The notes beneath the pieces were generated by a model. It saw nothing but the letters and a program-made list of their open reading frames with translations, ran no database searches and was not told the origin of the DNA. This document shows, in pieces, positions 7,065 through 7,079 of a DNA stretch of 7,079 bases. The position numbers were made by a program, and so were the translations under genes. The DNA is from Oscillospiraceae bacterium (GTDB lineage: Bacteria > Bacillota > Clostridia > UBA1381). Location of the stretch: the NCBI GenBank assembly GCA_022508725.1, contig JAFLUR010000111.1, positions 1 to 7,079 on the forward strand, read 5' to 3'. Each line of letters starts with the position of its first letter. The stretch's first letter is position 1.

Positions 7065-7079
7065 GAGTGGATTTTTCTG

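Overview
The window looks like a chromosomal housekeeping segment from a Gram-positive anaerobe, most likely an uncultured or gut-type member of the Clostridia (Bacillota). This is inferred from: sigma-A type promoters with 17-nt spacers; AGGAGG-like ribosome binding sites; AT-rich intergenic DNA around moderately GC-rich genes; frequent ATA (Ile) and AGA/AGG (Arg) codons; the gene order gatC-gatA-gatB-aspS; an archaeal-type AspRS; and a type III glutamine synthetase. No species can be named from the sequence alone.

Layout: positions 1-267 hold an AT-rich upstream region, a near-consensus promoter (84-112), a strong terminator-like hairpin (141-193) and an unusual A-rich leader that ends in the gatC ribosome binding site. 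Positions 268-4732 form a tightly packed plus-strand operon, gatC, gatA, gatB and a predicted nondiscriminating aspS, with junctions of TAATG, ATGA and TAG-ATG and no spacers. Positions 4733-4924 are an intergenic region with GC-rich hairpins and a U-rich tail (probable terminator), then a second near-consensus promoter and an operator-like dyad. Positions 4925-7000 encode a complete type III glutamine synthetase (GlnN). The last 79 bases are non-coding and hold a weak terminator-like hairpin.

How the genes work together: the predicted nondiscriminating AspRS charges both tRNA(Asp) and tRNA(Asn) with aspartate. GatCAB then amidates the mischarged Asp-tRNA(Asn) to Asn-tRNA(Asn), and probably Glu-tRNA(Gln) to Gln-tRNA(Gln), with glutamine as amide donor. 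The adjacent glutamine synthetase makes glutamine from glutamate and ammonia, so the window covers the ammonia-glutamine-amidated tRNA route. Linkage of glnN to the operon is positional only, since it has its own promoter.

All five proteins are full length and belong to well-known families. I see no mobile element, CRISPR array, tRNA or rRNA, and no convincing new protein system. The most unusual element is the leader of the gat operon: a strong intrinsic-terminator structure lies between the only good promoter and gatC, too close to the transcription start for a T-box.
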